NCBI GenBank assembly: GCA_022592445.1
Contig: JABYQR010000421.1
Span: forward strand, 1-37,076
Direction of reading: 5' to 3'
DNA: 37,076 nucleotides
Source: Cytidiella melzeri
Taxonomy: Eukaryota; Basidiomycota; Agaricomycetes; Polyporales; Irpicaceae
The notes under the pieces were generated by a model. The model saw nothing but the letters and a program-made list of their open reading frames with translations. It was not told the DNA's origin and searched no databases. Made by a program: the position numbers and the translations under genes. Below, in pieces: positions 23,812-32,799 of this stretch. How positions within the stretch are numbered: position 1 is the first letter of the stretch; every line of letters begins with the position of its first letter.

Positions 23812-24097
23812 TGTTAAAACTATATAATATAATAATATGATATGATATGTAGTTTCCCACGCCTTATTACAAGGACGATTTAGGTAGCAGAATTCCCACA
23901 GTCTTAGTATGGGAATTATGTAGCCGTATATGGAAACTCTAGTAGTAACCATCACATTAGCTGAGACGTACAGATATGGGTTGTAGTAGTACTAGTCATA
24001 TATGTACGCCTGTGTTCTAGTAGCATAGGAAATGACATGGAAAGCACATATGACTCCAGTGGATGCCTAAAGCATACATCTGAGGACAAGTACTAGC

Positions 24098-24205
24098 ATG
24101 AGTCATTTACTCGTTATGTACACCTCTGGTACAAGTGCTGAACCTAGTCATACAATGAGTCATGCATGAGTCATGCACTCATAGCATGAGTCATGCATGA
24201 GTCAT
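24098..24205 (+). promoter_or_regulatory. Cluster of five ATGAGTCAT (Gcn4/bZIP-type) sites in the LTR
   Basis: Perfect 9-bp sites at 24098, 24155, 24166, 24186 and 24197. They form two pairs spaced exactly 11 bp plus one single site, all upstream of the TATA box. ATGAGTCAT is the complement of ATGACTCAT, the classical binding site of Gcn4/CPC1-type and AP-1-like bZIP factors. The same cluster is in the 3' LTR at +8,029. Confidence 0.75.
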
Positions 24206-24278
24206 GTACTTAGTAGTACAGTAGAATAGCTGAAGAAGACATGTATAGTAGTCGCTTACATAAGTAGATACAGACATG

Positions 24279-24286
24279 TATATAAG
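24279..24286 (+). promoter_or_regulatory. TATA box of the copia LTR
   Basis: TATATAAG, about 75 bp downstream of the last bZIP-type site and about 86 bp before the LTR end, well placed to start the genomic RNA near 24310. Confidence 0.65.
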
Positions 24287-24372
24287 CAGAGCTGCTGAAG
24301 CAGCAAGAATAATAAGACTCATCTTCGAAGCTTAACAGCCTCTACCCCTCGCACACATATTCCACTTTGTTA

Positions 24373-24388
24373 GGTTATGAGCCCCGGC
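24373..24388 (+). other. Primer-binding site resembling an internal initiator tRNA-Met fragment
   Basis: GGTTATGAGCCCCGGC follows the 5' LTR directly. Its complement reads GCCGGGGCTCATAACC, which resembles the anticodon stem-loop of eukaryotic initiator tRNA-Met (GGGCUCAUAACC, with the CAU anticodon), not a tRNA 3' end. This is the arrangement known for Drosophila copia, which is primed by a 5' half of initiator tRNA-Met. Confidence 0.7.
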
Positions 24389-25165
24389 TTTTAACTTGAC
24401 TACATCCACACTCTCAACGACATCCACCAACCAGTATCCCCCAAGCTTTCTTATAAGTAAGTTTCTCTACTTTACTTTGTTTGGCCACATAGTAGTAGTA
24501 GAGTTGTACTGGTTGACTGCCTCAGCTTCGAATACAATATTCCCAACTGATCTTCTACAGCTAATTCCCTCACCTACTTGCCCCTTGCGTACGCACTCCC
24601 AACCCAGCTGAATACTTAAGCCACCCTTGGTGGTTCTCGACTTTAACGAGTCGTGCATTACGCGGAATCTGCCTAACACGCAGTGTAAAATCCGGTGGTG
24701 GAGGAACAAGCTCCCACTTGTACAAGTGGTAGATCGGCGGAGTAGTACAATAGGAGGGTAGTGTTGAGTGGCACTCTAAGCTCGTGACTTAGAGGCCTAG
24801 GACCTTCGTGTTGGCGCACGTCAGTCAGTCCTGGAATTAGAAATCGCCGCTTTTTGTAGCTGTAGAATTTCTTGAGGCATGTCGTCCACTTTTACTTTTG
24901 GTATCACGGAGATTGTGGACTCTCCTATACTTCGTGGTGTTTCTTACATGCGCCATTATGTTTTCGTCGTATCATACCGACTGGTAGAAGTCGAAGTTGC
25001 AAGTGGTCATACTCGTCTTGAATCACTTGTGGAAAACTTTTACTCACATTCGACTTTTCCATTAGCAATCCCCAGGACTTTCTCAAGGAAAGTGTTGTGG
25101 ATTGAATACGACGACATAAATCTTATACTTTCGATTCTTTCTTCCAGACCATTATATTTTTGAAG
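24389..25165 (+). other. Structured leader of the copia-type element
   Basis: About 780 nt of leader with no long ORF. It contains perfect short inverted repeats: CCACC-CTT-GGTGG (24621-24633), the palindrome CCACTTGTACAAGTGG (24714-24729) and CTCTAAG-7 nt-CTTAGAG (24774-24794). A GTAAGT at 24457 and CTACAG ending at 24560 could delimit a 104-bp intron. Function is unknown; dimerisation, packaging or translation control are possible. Confidence 0.45.
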
Positions 25166-26577
25166 ATGCCGAACAACTCTCGCCGTACTTCCCGTCGCGT
25201 CAATGCCCGCTTCGCTCCCCATTCTCCCAATGATCCCTACCGTGTTCATGACTACACTCGGTTTGACCGTATGGGTCACCCCATTGTTATGGAGATAAGG
25301 AGTTCAGCCACTCCTATCTCCATCCGTATGAGTCAAACCGATGCTCAGGATGCCAGGATCAATGTCAACTACGTTGACAGGGACGGAGTTCGGCGCATGG
25401 AATCGATGGAATACAGCCTTCTCGGTCGTCATGGCTGGGACAGGTTCAGGCAGAGTGACAGGCAAAGGCACCTCCGAGAGGTTAATCGTATCATCGATGA
25501 AGCCAATCGAGAGGCGGAATTGGACTTGTATAGACGAAGGCCTCGCAATGTCAGTGCGGAAATAAGGGCACATCAAACCCAAAGTTCTTCCAGGGTTAAT
25601 GCTGCACCTCCGCGCCGATCTGCGTCGCCGTCGCACCCTCATCCCCATTGTCATCCTACTCCAATGCCACCGCCTTTTGTGAGTGCAGGATTATCGCTTT
25701 GGGACATGGTTGCCCAGGCATTAAATAATTTTGCATCTCCACAGACTTCTTCTACAATGGTCAATCCGCCTACACCGGTCATTCCGGATATCGTTGATGG
25801 TATGAACGGTTTAAATATCAGTTCACCAGTTTCTCATGATTCTTCAGAACCAGTAGTCCAGGCCGCTTCTGCTGCCGAGCCTACTCCGGTTCCGTCCTCC
25901 ACTACTCAGGAGGAGGGACAGGTTGAAGATGAATGGCCAACGGTATTCGCTCCCCAGCCAGTCTTCCTACCTTCTCATTCGACGACTGGATCCACGTCGA
26001 TCGTACCGACACTAGGCCGGCTTCGCCTGTCTATTCCTGTGGTATGGTTTATGGCGTAGATGGACCAAAGGGGGAGGTTTTCAGGCCGGAGCAAGTTTGT
26101 TCCATCCTCGCCATGCAACATGTTAACCATCCCAACTTTACGCCCAATGAGCTGTGCTTACGCTCTAGGGGACTGGTTGATACAATGGTCGTTAGCATGG
26201 GCAACAAATGCGAGCACTATCGTGAGATGGTCGAGGAGTTGGAGGAATTTGCAAAGTCACAGCGGATCAAGGAGATCACAGCCTGTGCCAGGATCTACCT
26301 CATGCTCAAGAGGGGACAGTGGCCGGACTGCGATAATATTTGGAACACGTACTTCATCTCAGTTGCAGACTTTCACACAGCGATGGAGGTCTTCAATGGT
26401 CGCGATCATCTTAGCGATCACCAGCTGGTCTGGCTGACACAGAGACGTATGGAGAAGAAGGAAGACTGGATGAGTATCTTTCATAGGGAGGAAGAGTTCA
26501 AAGGTAAAATGAAGGAGGTAAAGATCGAGCCCGCTGCGCTCGAGCCTTCTTTAGAGCCTGGATCGTCTTCTCTTTGA
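25166..26577 (+). pseudogene. Accessory ORF upstream of copia gag (one apparent frame shift)
   Basis: I do not recognise the protein. The first open frame runs from ATG 25166 to about 25970 and beyond. The second overlaps it in the -1 frame and ends at 26577. Coding-like residues pass from one frame to the other around 25967-25975, so together they look like one protein of roughly 470 residues. The N-terminus is strongly basic (NNSRRTSRRVNARF) with an Arg-rich region (RRRPRNVSAEIRAHQ), then a His/Pro-rich patch (SHPHPHCHPTPMPPP) and an acidic Ser/Pro linker. The C-terminal half seems folded and helical (FRPEQVCSILAMQHV; CEHYREMVEELEEF; KEITACARIYLMLKRG). It has no reverse transcriptase, protease or zinc-knuckle motif. 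Whether the shift is mutation, sequencing error or programmed frameshifting cannot be decided here. Confidence 0.6.
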
Positions 26578-26830
26578 ACGGACTCTCTGCAAATCGAACT
26601 ATACCGCGCACTGTATACTATAAAATATCGCGATGTGTACATTTATACTTTTACAAACGGTCATTTTCATTAGCGTAGTCCGTAGTGTACTTGTATATTT
26701 TCTCTATCTCTCTCTTGTTCTGCTTCGAGTCACGACCATCACGTAGCGCATTCTGATGAACTTTTATGACTTTTCTTTACATAGTTTGTAATGTTGTACT
26801 CTGGCTTCATTAGCGTGTACAAATTCCGAA
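26578..26830 (+). other. AT-rich spacer inside the copia-type element
   Basis: Noncoding 253-bp spacer between accessory ORFs. It contains TATACTATAAAATAT (26614-26628) and a repeated TCATTAGCG (near 26668 and 26808). It could be a 3' UTR and/or internal promoter separating two expression units, but nothing proves this. Confidence 0.35.
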
Positions 26831-27361
26831 TTGCACCTCTTTGATTCAGAGAACTTTTGTGACGTCGACAGTGTTGCAAGACCCTGTGAAACACAACCGT
26901 GCCCTAACCGCTATAGATATTCGTTTGAAGCAGATTTAAACGAAGTTTATAGAATTATTGCATTGGTAACACAGGACCGATATCTTGAACCTTTTGAACA
27001 TCAGAAAGAACTCATTAGAGGTTACATAGGATCTGTACCGCATCTTGACGTACCTGCTTTAGTCAATTCATACCTTCTAGACTTAGCAAATCGTCGAGAA
27101 TCAGAACCACAGAACAACGAACCAGAAGTAGTAATAGATCAGGAACCATCAGAGATCATCACAGGCACAACTTACATTGGTGACACATCCAGTCAATCTC
27201 TAGATAAGAACTCAGATTCCGGAGAAAACACCGAAGTCGAAGATCTTCTAGAAGAAACTTCTAAACAGACGTCATCACCTGTAATTGCACCTGTAGTACC
27301 TCATATCTCTGAAGTGTACATTCCGTACTACGACTTGATCCTTGATTGCTTTTGGTTATAA
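26831..27361 (+). CDS. Acidic ORF directly upstream of gag, no ATG
   Basis: Open frame of 176 codons without any ATG in frame; it opens at a TTG. The product begins with a possible Cys cluster (ENFCDVDSVARPCETQPCPN), continues with a helical segment (FEADLNEVYRIIALVTQDRY) and then a long acidic Ser/Glu-rich tail. Its stop TAA shares its last A with the gag ATG (TAATG, 27359-27363). It could be translated from a non-AUG start, by splicing or frameshifting from an upstream ORF, or not at all. The exact stop/start overlap argues for a functional link to gag. The family is unknown. Confidence 0.5.
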   Translation: MHLFDSENFCDVDSVARPCETQPCPNRYRYSFEADLNEVYRIIALVTQDRYLEPFEHQKELIRGYIGSVPHLDVPALVNSYLLDLANRRESEPQNNEPEVVIDQEPSEIITGTTYIGDTSSQSLDKNSDSGENTEVEDLLEETSKQTSSPVIAPVVPHISEVYIPYYDLILDCFWL

Positions 27362-29700
27362 TGGCTGAACCAGGAAAGATTAGCGGTAGTCAAATGATCG
27401 TCTTTGACGGTTCAAACTACAAGAAATGGTCCACCGCTATGATTGGCTTGTTCAGATATTCAAACACTTGGTTAATCGTGAATGGAACCGAAACAAAACC
27501 TACCTTACCCGCAGCAGCTGCAACCAGTTCAGGTTCTGGTACGACTACTGCACCTCCTGACACTTCTGATGAGAAGAAGGAACTTAAGGATTGGGAAATT
27601 CGGAACCAACGCGCTTTAGCTTATTTCAATATTTACCTTGACATTACTTTGCAATCCTATCTTGAAGGAGAGGATTTGGCCTCCGCAGTGTGGAAGAAAT
27701 TGAAAACAGATTTTGAGAAGACATCAGTCTTAGCAAGCTCTGTTGCGTTCAGAAACCTACTTAGCTCAACTTTTGATGAGTCTAAGGATATGAACGTACA
27801 AATTCAAGGCTTCCGTACTAAGATTGGAGATACCAAAGTTGCTGGGTTAGACCTTGATGATCAAATTAAAGTTCATATTCTTTTGTGGGCTTTACCAACG
27901 TCATATGAAACCGCCATTTCTGCATACATTGGCACTGTTGCAAAACCCGAAGAAATTAAGTTTGACACGCTCATCCCCAAGATACTTGCGGAAGAGTTAC
28001 GTCGAAAGGGTTCAAACAGTGAAAATGCGAATCGGATTACGCAGACCACGCGTTTACCGAAGGAAAAATGCAAGAAGTGTGGGCTTTCTAACCATACTAC
28101 GAGTCAGCACTGGGATAAAGGGAAACCTAACCAGAACAAGTCTCGCGGTAATGGAAATAATCAGCAAGGATCTTCTACCAACAACAAGCAGGGTAACAAG
28201 GAGAATAAAGGAAAGAAAGGAGGACAACGAAAGAAGTCCAAAGGCAAAGGCAAAGACAAAGCGACTGTAAATAATCTTCAAGTAGATACCAAACCTGTCT
28301 TCGAGCACGATAATGAAATCATCAACGTTTCTCTGTATTCCACGTGTGAGACTGAAAGCGTTGAATGGCTCATCGACAGTGGTGCTACTAGTCACATAAC
28401 CAATGAAATTGACGACTTTATCTCTTATCAACCAGCAACGGTAGCAGGTACATGCTCTGTAGCAGGTAAAGATATGACTGTCAAAATATTGGGAAAAGGA
28501 ACGGTCGTACTTGACACGGTCCTTGTGAAAGATAAAATACATCGCACAACTTTGAACAATGTCCTCTATATACCAGATGCGACTACAAGATTCTTTTCTC
28601 CTTCTAGAGCACTGCAACAAGGATGCACCAGCAGTGTTACATCGAAAGGATGGACAATTTATAATGAAGGAAAAGAGATTATAAATGGTCAACCTGATCA
28701 TGCCGGACTTTATTGGATTAAAGGACGTCTAGTCAGGAAGATAGACTCAATTAATAAAGTTAGTCGTAATGATTATACGTTGTGGCATAATCGACTAGGA
28801 CACCCAGGGAATAAGATTGTCGAAAATCTTCACAAAGGAACAAAGGGATTAAAAGAAAAGATTCCTATTCCATCGACAATTTCTCCTTGTCACGGATGTC
28901 AAGTTGGAAAAGGAAAGAGACAACCATTTCCACCATCTATGTCGAGAGCTACAGAAGTCCTTGAATTAACTCATTCCGATCTCATTGAATATTCTACAAC
29001 TTCTATTGATGGTTACAAATACGGTATGACTTGTCTTGATGATGCTTCTAGTCATGGGATGCTCTATTATCTCAAGCACAAAGATGAAGCGTTCACAAGA
29101 TTCAAAGAATACAAGTCATGGGCCGAAAACCAAACAGGAAAGAAGATGAAGAAGTTCAGATGCGATGGTGGAACAGAGTTCATTAATAATGAGTTCAAGG
29201 ATTATCTGAAGGAACACGGAATAGAATTACAAATGTCTGTTCCGTATACTCCACAACAAAATGGTAGAGCTGAGCGATGGCAACAGACCATAAAATATAA
29301 AGCCGAAGCATTGCGTCAGCAAGCTGGGTTATCAAATGGTTTCTGGAAGCTTACTTGCGAAGCAGCGGTATATTTAAATAACCGTCTACCTAATGTACGA
29401 TTAAACTGGCAGACACCTATAGAGAGTTTTCTGGGTATAAAACCAGATATCTCAATGCTTCGTGTATTTGGATGTCGTGCATACGTCCATGTACCGATCA
29501 AGAGTCGTCAGAACAAGTTGTCACCAAAAGCAACTCCTATGATATTCGTTGGATATGAACCGGGTGTAAAGGGTTACCGGTTCTGGGATAAACAGCGAAT
29601 CGTCATTGCTCGCGATGCAGTATTTGATGAGACTCATTTCCCGTATCGTAAAGATATTACTCCTTCCAAACAACCTTTAGTCGGCATAACAGTGAAATAA
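27361..29700 (+). CDS. Copia Gag-protease-integrase polyprotein
   Basis: 779 codons from ATG 27361. N-terminal gag domain (FDGSNYKKWSTAMIGLFRYS, UBN2/DUF4219-like); a Lys/Gly/Asn-rich linker around a zinc-knuckle-like CKKCGLSNHTTSQH at residue 237, which is CCHH instead of the usual CCHC; aspartic protease WLIDSGATSH (catalytic Asp near 339); GAG-pre-integrase HHCC module (LWHNRLGHPGN with CHGCQVGKG) near 476-520; integrase core with D540, D602 and E638, a DD35E spacing, in HSDL, RCDGGTEF and NGRAERW. The frame closes at TAA 29698-29700 just after the integrase C-terminal segment, and coding continues in another frame, so the polyprotein is interrupted here. An intact relative would read on into the reverse transcriptase. 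Confidence 0.88.
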   Translation: MAEPGKISGSQMIVFDGSNYKKWSTAMIGLFRYSNTWLIVNGTETKPTLPAAAATSSGSGTTTAPPDTSDEKKELKDWEIRNQRALAYFNIYLDITLQSYLEGEDLASAVWKKLKTDFEKTSVLASSVAFRNLLSSTFDESKDMNVQIQGFRTKIGDTKVAGLDLDDQIKVHILLWALPTSYETAISAYIGTVAKPEEIKFDTLIPKILAEELRRKGSNSENANRITQTTRLPKEKCKKCGLSNHTTSQHWDKGKPNQNKSRGNGNNQQGSSTNNKQGNKENKGKKGGQRKKSKGKGKDKATVNNLQVDTKPVFEHDNEIINVSLYSTCETESVEWLIDSGATSHITNEIDDFISYQPATVAGTCSVAGKDMTVKILGKGTVVLDTVLVKDKIHRTTLNNVLYIPDATTRFFSPSRALQQGCTSSVTSKGWTIYNEGKEIINGQPDHAGLYWIKGRLVRKIDSINKVSRNDYTLWHNRLGHPGNKIVENLHKGTKGLKEKIPIPSTISPCHGCQVGKGKRQPFPPSMSRATEVLELTHSDLIEYSTTSIDGYKYGMTCLDDASSHGMLYYLKHKDEAFTRFKEYKSWAENQTGKKMKKFRCDGGTEFINNEFKDYLKEHGIELQMSVPYTPQQNGRAERWQQTIKYKAEALRQQAGLSNGFWKLTCEAAVYLNNRLPNVRLNWQTPIESFLGIKPDISMLRVFGCRAYVHVPIKSRQNKLSPKATPMIFVGYEPGVKGYRFWDKQRIVIARDAVFDETHFPYRKDITPSKQPLVGITVK

Positions 29701-31821
29701 CACTGTTCCTCCACACGATAATTTTTCACCTTTTGAAGAGAATGATGAACAAGGTCACCAAGATTCTGATGATGGAGATGATGATCATCCAGAGCACCAA
29801 GCACCTACTCATCCTTCTCGACAACAGCAGCAATTCCCTTCAGCTCCGGTTCTTGACAAAGAACCACAACCACAAATCAAACGGGACCTAAGCCTAAACC
29901 ACCTTTGCCACCACCTATCAACCAGAACAAACGTTCAACTGCTGGAAAAAATCCTAAACTTTCCATGCGGCCGGTGGATATGCAGAAAGCTTTAGAAAAG
30001 CAAGTGGCTAAGGACAAAAAGGAAGAACAAAATGAGCTTCGTTTGAGAGCTGAATGGAACTCGAGAACACGCGCGAGATCTCCGGTTGCAGGGCCATCCA
30101 GATTACGGATACCTTTGCGATCAGGAACGTCATCACGTCAACCCTCGAGATCACCTTCCGTTGAACCGGGTCCAGAACATCAAACTCTATCAGGAGGCTT
30201 AACTGATGATGATGATTCTGCAGAAATTGATGACGAGACTCTTAATTCAATTACTGCTTATTCAATCAATGAATATCCACAGACGTGGAAGCAGGCAATG
30301 AAAAGAGATGATCGGGATCAATGGTTTGCTGCTGCACAAGACGAAATTGATTCTCAAATGAAGAATAAAACTTGGACGCTTGTACGACGACCAGACGCAT
30401 CACGAAAATTGTGAAATGCAAATGGGTCTTCACCATAAATCTGATGGTCGATATAAAGCGCGTCTTGTTGCAAAAGGATTCACCCAAGTTGAAGGAATTG
30501 ATTATCAAGAAACTTTCTCACCAGTCGCACGTTTTGAATCCATACGCATGCTACTAGCTATAGCTGCACTCGAAGATTGGGAAATCGAGGCATTGGATGT
30601 GAAAACAGCTTTCCTTTACGGCGAACTGGATGAAGAAATCTATATGGAACAACCAGAAGGTTTCGTGGAGAAGGGAACGGAGAACCATGTTTGTTTGCTT
30701 AAGAAAGCCATTTATGGACTTAAACAAGCTTCACGAACATGGAATATCAAAATTCATAACACTCTGATAGAATTAGGCTTTGACCGGATTCATTCAGATG
30801 CTGGTGTTTACGTGTATCGGCAACAAGGGGGGAATTTAATTCTCATTCTATATGTTGACGATATATTTCCGATAGGAAATAGTAAACTTGCTATGTCTGC
30901 ACTTAAGAAAAATCTTATGGATCGCTATGAGATGCGTGACTTAGGAGAAGCTAAGCTTATTCTAGGCATGCGTGTGCAGAGAGATCGTAAAGCTAAAACG
31001 ATTCTACTTGACCAAGAGTCGTATATTCAAGAGGCTTTAAAACGATTTAATATGGCAAATGCTAATCCTGCTCGGACACCATTACCTTCAGGTGCTGTAC
31101 TACAGAAGGCAGATTCTGACTACAAAGCAGATTCTGGTTTACTGAGACAGTATCAAGCGTTGATTGGCACCTTATATATGTTATGATTGGTACTAGACCA
31201 GACATTTCATATGCAGTCATACGTCTTTCACAGTACATGTCAAATCCAACTGACCACCATTATAAATCAGCTAAATATATACTGAGATATTTGCTTGGAA
31301 CGCAGTCCTATGCGATCAAGTATAATGGATCAAGTAATGCTGGTATTATTGGTTATTCGGATGCAGACTGGGCTGAGAATAAAGACGACAGACATTCGAC
31401 AACAGGATATGTATTTCTTTTGGCTGAAGGAGCAATTTCCTGGACTTCTAAGAAGCAGAAAACCGTTGCTCTATCATCAATGGAATCAGAATACATGGCC
31501 TTGTGCGAAACTTCCAAGCAATGTTATTGGTTGCGCACCGTGCTCAAAGAATTGGATTTAAAACAGCAAGAGCCTACCATTCTATGCTGTGATAATCATG
31601 GTGCTATTTACTTCACCAAGAATCCAAAGATAGAGTCACGCTCAAAGCATATTGACATTCGATATCATTATGTTAGAGAGTTTGTCGAAAATAAGAATGC
31701 CGAACTATATGCTGTTCCAACTGAAGAACAGATTGCTGATATCATGACAAAGTCATTGGCATTTCAGAAGCAATCATACTTCAGTGGGAGATTAGGTCTA
31801 ATTGATCTAAACACTCACTAA
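29701..31821 (+). pseudogene. Copia reverse transcriptase and RNase H, frame-broken
   Basis: Continuation of pol split over several frames: a Pro/Asp/Gln-rich linker (29701-29880), a basic linker to TWTLVRRP (to about 30407), the reverse transcriptase (about 30410-31170) and RNase H (to TAA 31821). RT motifs: ARLVAKGFTQVEGIDYQETF, ALDVKTAFLYGELDEEIYME, GLKQASRTWN and the catalytic LILYVDDI (YVDD codons at 30851-30862). RNase H motifs: GYSDADW, SSMESEYMAL, KHIDIRYHYVRE. Frame changes lie near 29698, 29880, 30407, 30438 and 31174; four are compatible with a one-base loss beside a short A run and one with a two-base loss. No substitution-type stop codon is needed. Catalytic residues are all present. 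Confidence 0.85.
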
Positions 31822-31831
31822 TGTAACGGTT

Positions 31832-31840
31832 AAGTGGGAG
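31832..31840 (+). other. Polypurine tract of the copia-type element
   Basis: AAGTGGGAG directly abuts the 3' LTR, the expected place for plus-strand priming; one pyrimidine interrupts it. Confidence 0.75.
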
Positions 31841-32401
31841 TGTTAAAACTATATAATATAATAATATGATATGATATGTAGTTTCCCACGCCTTATTACA
31901 AGGACGCTTTAGGTAGCAGAGTTCCCACAGTCTTAGTATGGGAATTATGCAGCCGTATATGGAAACTCTAGTAGTAACCATCACATTAGCTGAGACGTAC
32001 AGATATGGGTTGTAGTAGTACTAGTCATATATGTACGCCTGTGTTCTAGTAGCATAGGAAATGACATGGAAAGCACATATGACTCCAGTGGATGCCTAAA
32101 GCATACATCTGAGGACAAGTACTAGCATGAGTCATTTACTCGTTATGTACACCTCTGGTACAAGTGCTGAACCTAGTCATACAATGAGTCATGCATGAGT
32201 CATGCACTCATAGCATGAGTCATGCATGAGTCATGTACTTAGTAGTACAGTAGAATAGCTGAAGAAGACATGTATAGTAGTCGCTTACATAAGTAGATAC
32301 AGACATGTATATAAGCAGAGCTGCTGAAGCAGCAAGAATAATAAGACTCATCTTCGAAGCTTAACAGCCTCTACCCCTCGCACACATATTCCACTTTGTT
32401 A
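31841..32401 (+). repeat. 3' LTR of the copia-type element
   Basis: 561 bp, the same length as the 5' LTR, with three substitutions (near 31908, 31922 and 31951) and otherwise identical by eye. The five ATGAGTCAT sites and the TATA box are conserved. Confidence 0.93.
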
Positions 32402-32406
32402 AATCT
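32402..32406 (+). repeat. Target-site duplication AATCT, right
   Basis: Matches 23807-23811 on the other side of the element. Confidence 0.85.
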
Positions 32407-32500
32407 GTCAAGTCTGTCAGTGTGATAACTGCCAGATGACAAATCCCTCAGTGAGAAAGCTATGCCACAGTATAGTACAGGGACTGAGTGCCACGGTGTT

Positions 32501-32582
32501 TATCTGTGCTGTAAGGAGCGCTGAGGTTTTTGATAATAAAGGTTTTGTATAAATTGAGCTAGAAGGGCAAAACACCACGCGT
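32501..32582 (+). repeat. Imperfect direct repeat, first copy
   Basis: Resembles 32721-32799, about 220 bp downstream. Shared words include CTGTGCTG, GAGCTAGA, GGGCAAA and ACCACGCG, with indels between. An old local duplication. Confidence 0.65.
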
Positions 32583-32720
32583 TGAGACACTGAGTCACGC
32601 TCCAAAAACTAAGTACAACCTTAAAGACAACACAACCAACCATGAAGTGGCAATAGAAGTGTAAAGGTGTGGGAGCGCGGAAGTGTGAAAGTGTGCGAGG
32701 TGGTCTTGTAGTCCTAGTTT

Positions 32721-32799
32721 TACCTGTGCTGGAAAGAGCAACAAGGTTTGTAATATAGGGATTTATGTGAATGGAGCTAGATGGGCAAACTACCACGCG
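32721..32799 (+). repeat. Imperfect direct repeat, second copy
   Basis: Partner of 32501-32582, same orientation. Confidence 0.65.

Larger units (their letters stand above)
23812..24372 (+). repeat. 5' LTR of the copia-type element
   Basis: 561 bp, starting TGTTAAAAC and ending CTTTGTTA, so it lacks the usual terminal CA. It is repeated at 31841-32401 with three substitutions, all in the first 110 bp or so. It contains five ATGAGTCAT sites and a TATATAAG box at 24279-24286; U3 probably ends near 24310. Confidence 0.93.
23812..32401 (+). mobile_element. Complete Ty1/copia-type LTR retrotransposon, about 8.6 kb
   Basis: The element has two 561-bp LTRs, an AATCT target duplication, a PBS, accessory ORFs, gag-protease-integrase, reverse transcriptase, RNase H and a polypurine tract. 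Integrase lies before reverse transcriptase, the defining order of Ty1/copia elements. The LTRs differ at three substitutions and no indels that I could find, indicating a young insertion. In contrast the coding region is interrupted by several small frame shifts (near 25970, 29698, 29880, 30407, 30438, 31174). The element is unusually long upstream of gag: nearly 3 kb of leader and accessory sequence. Confidence 0.92.

Noticed and set aside
24155..24205. Reading the LTR ATGAGTCAT array as a CRISPR-like or satellite repeat
   Set aside because: Units are 9-11 bp, few, and lie in an LTR promoter with an exact second copy in the other LTR; regulatory sites explain them better.
28054..28701. 215-codon minus-strand open stretch inside the copia-type element
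   Set aside because: Antisense to the gag-protease region; nothing coding-like in its composition.
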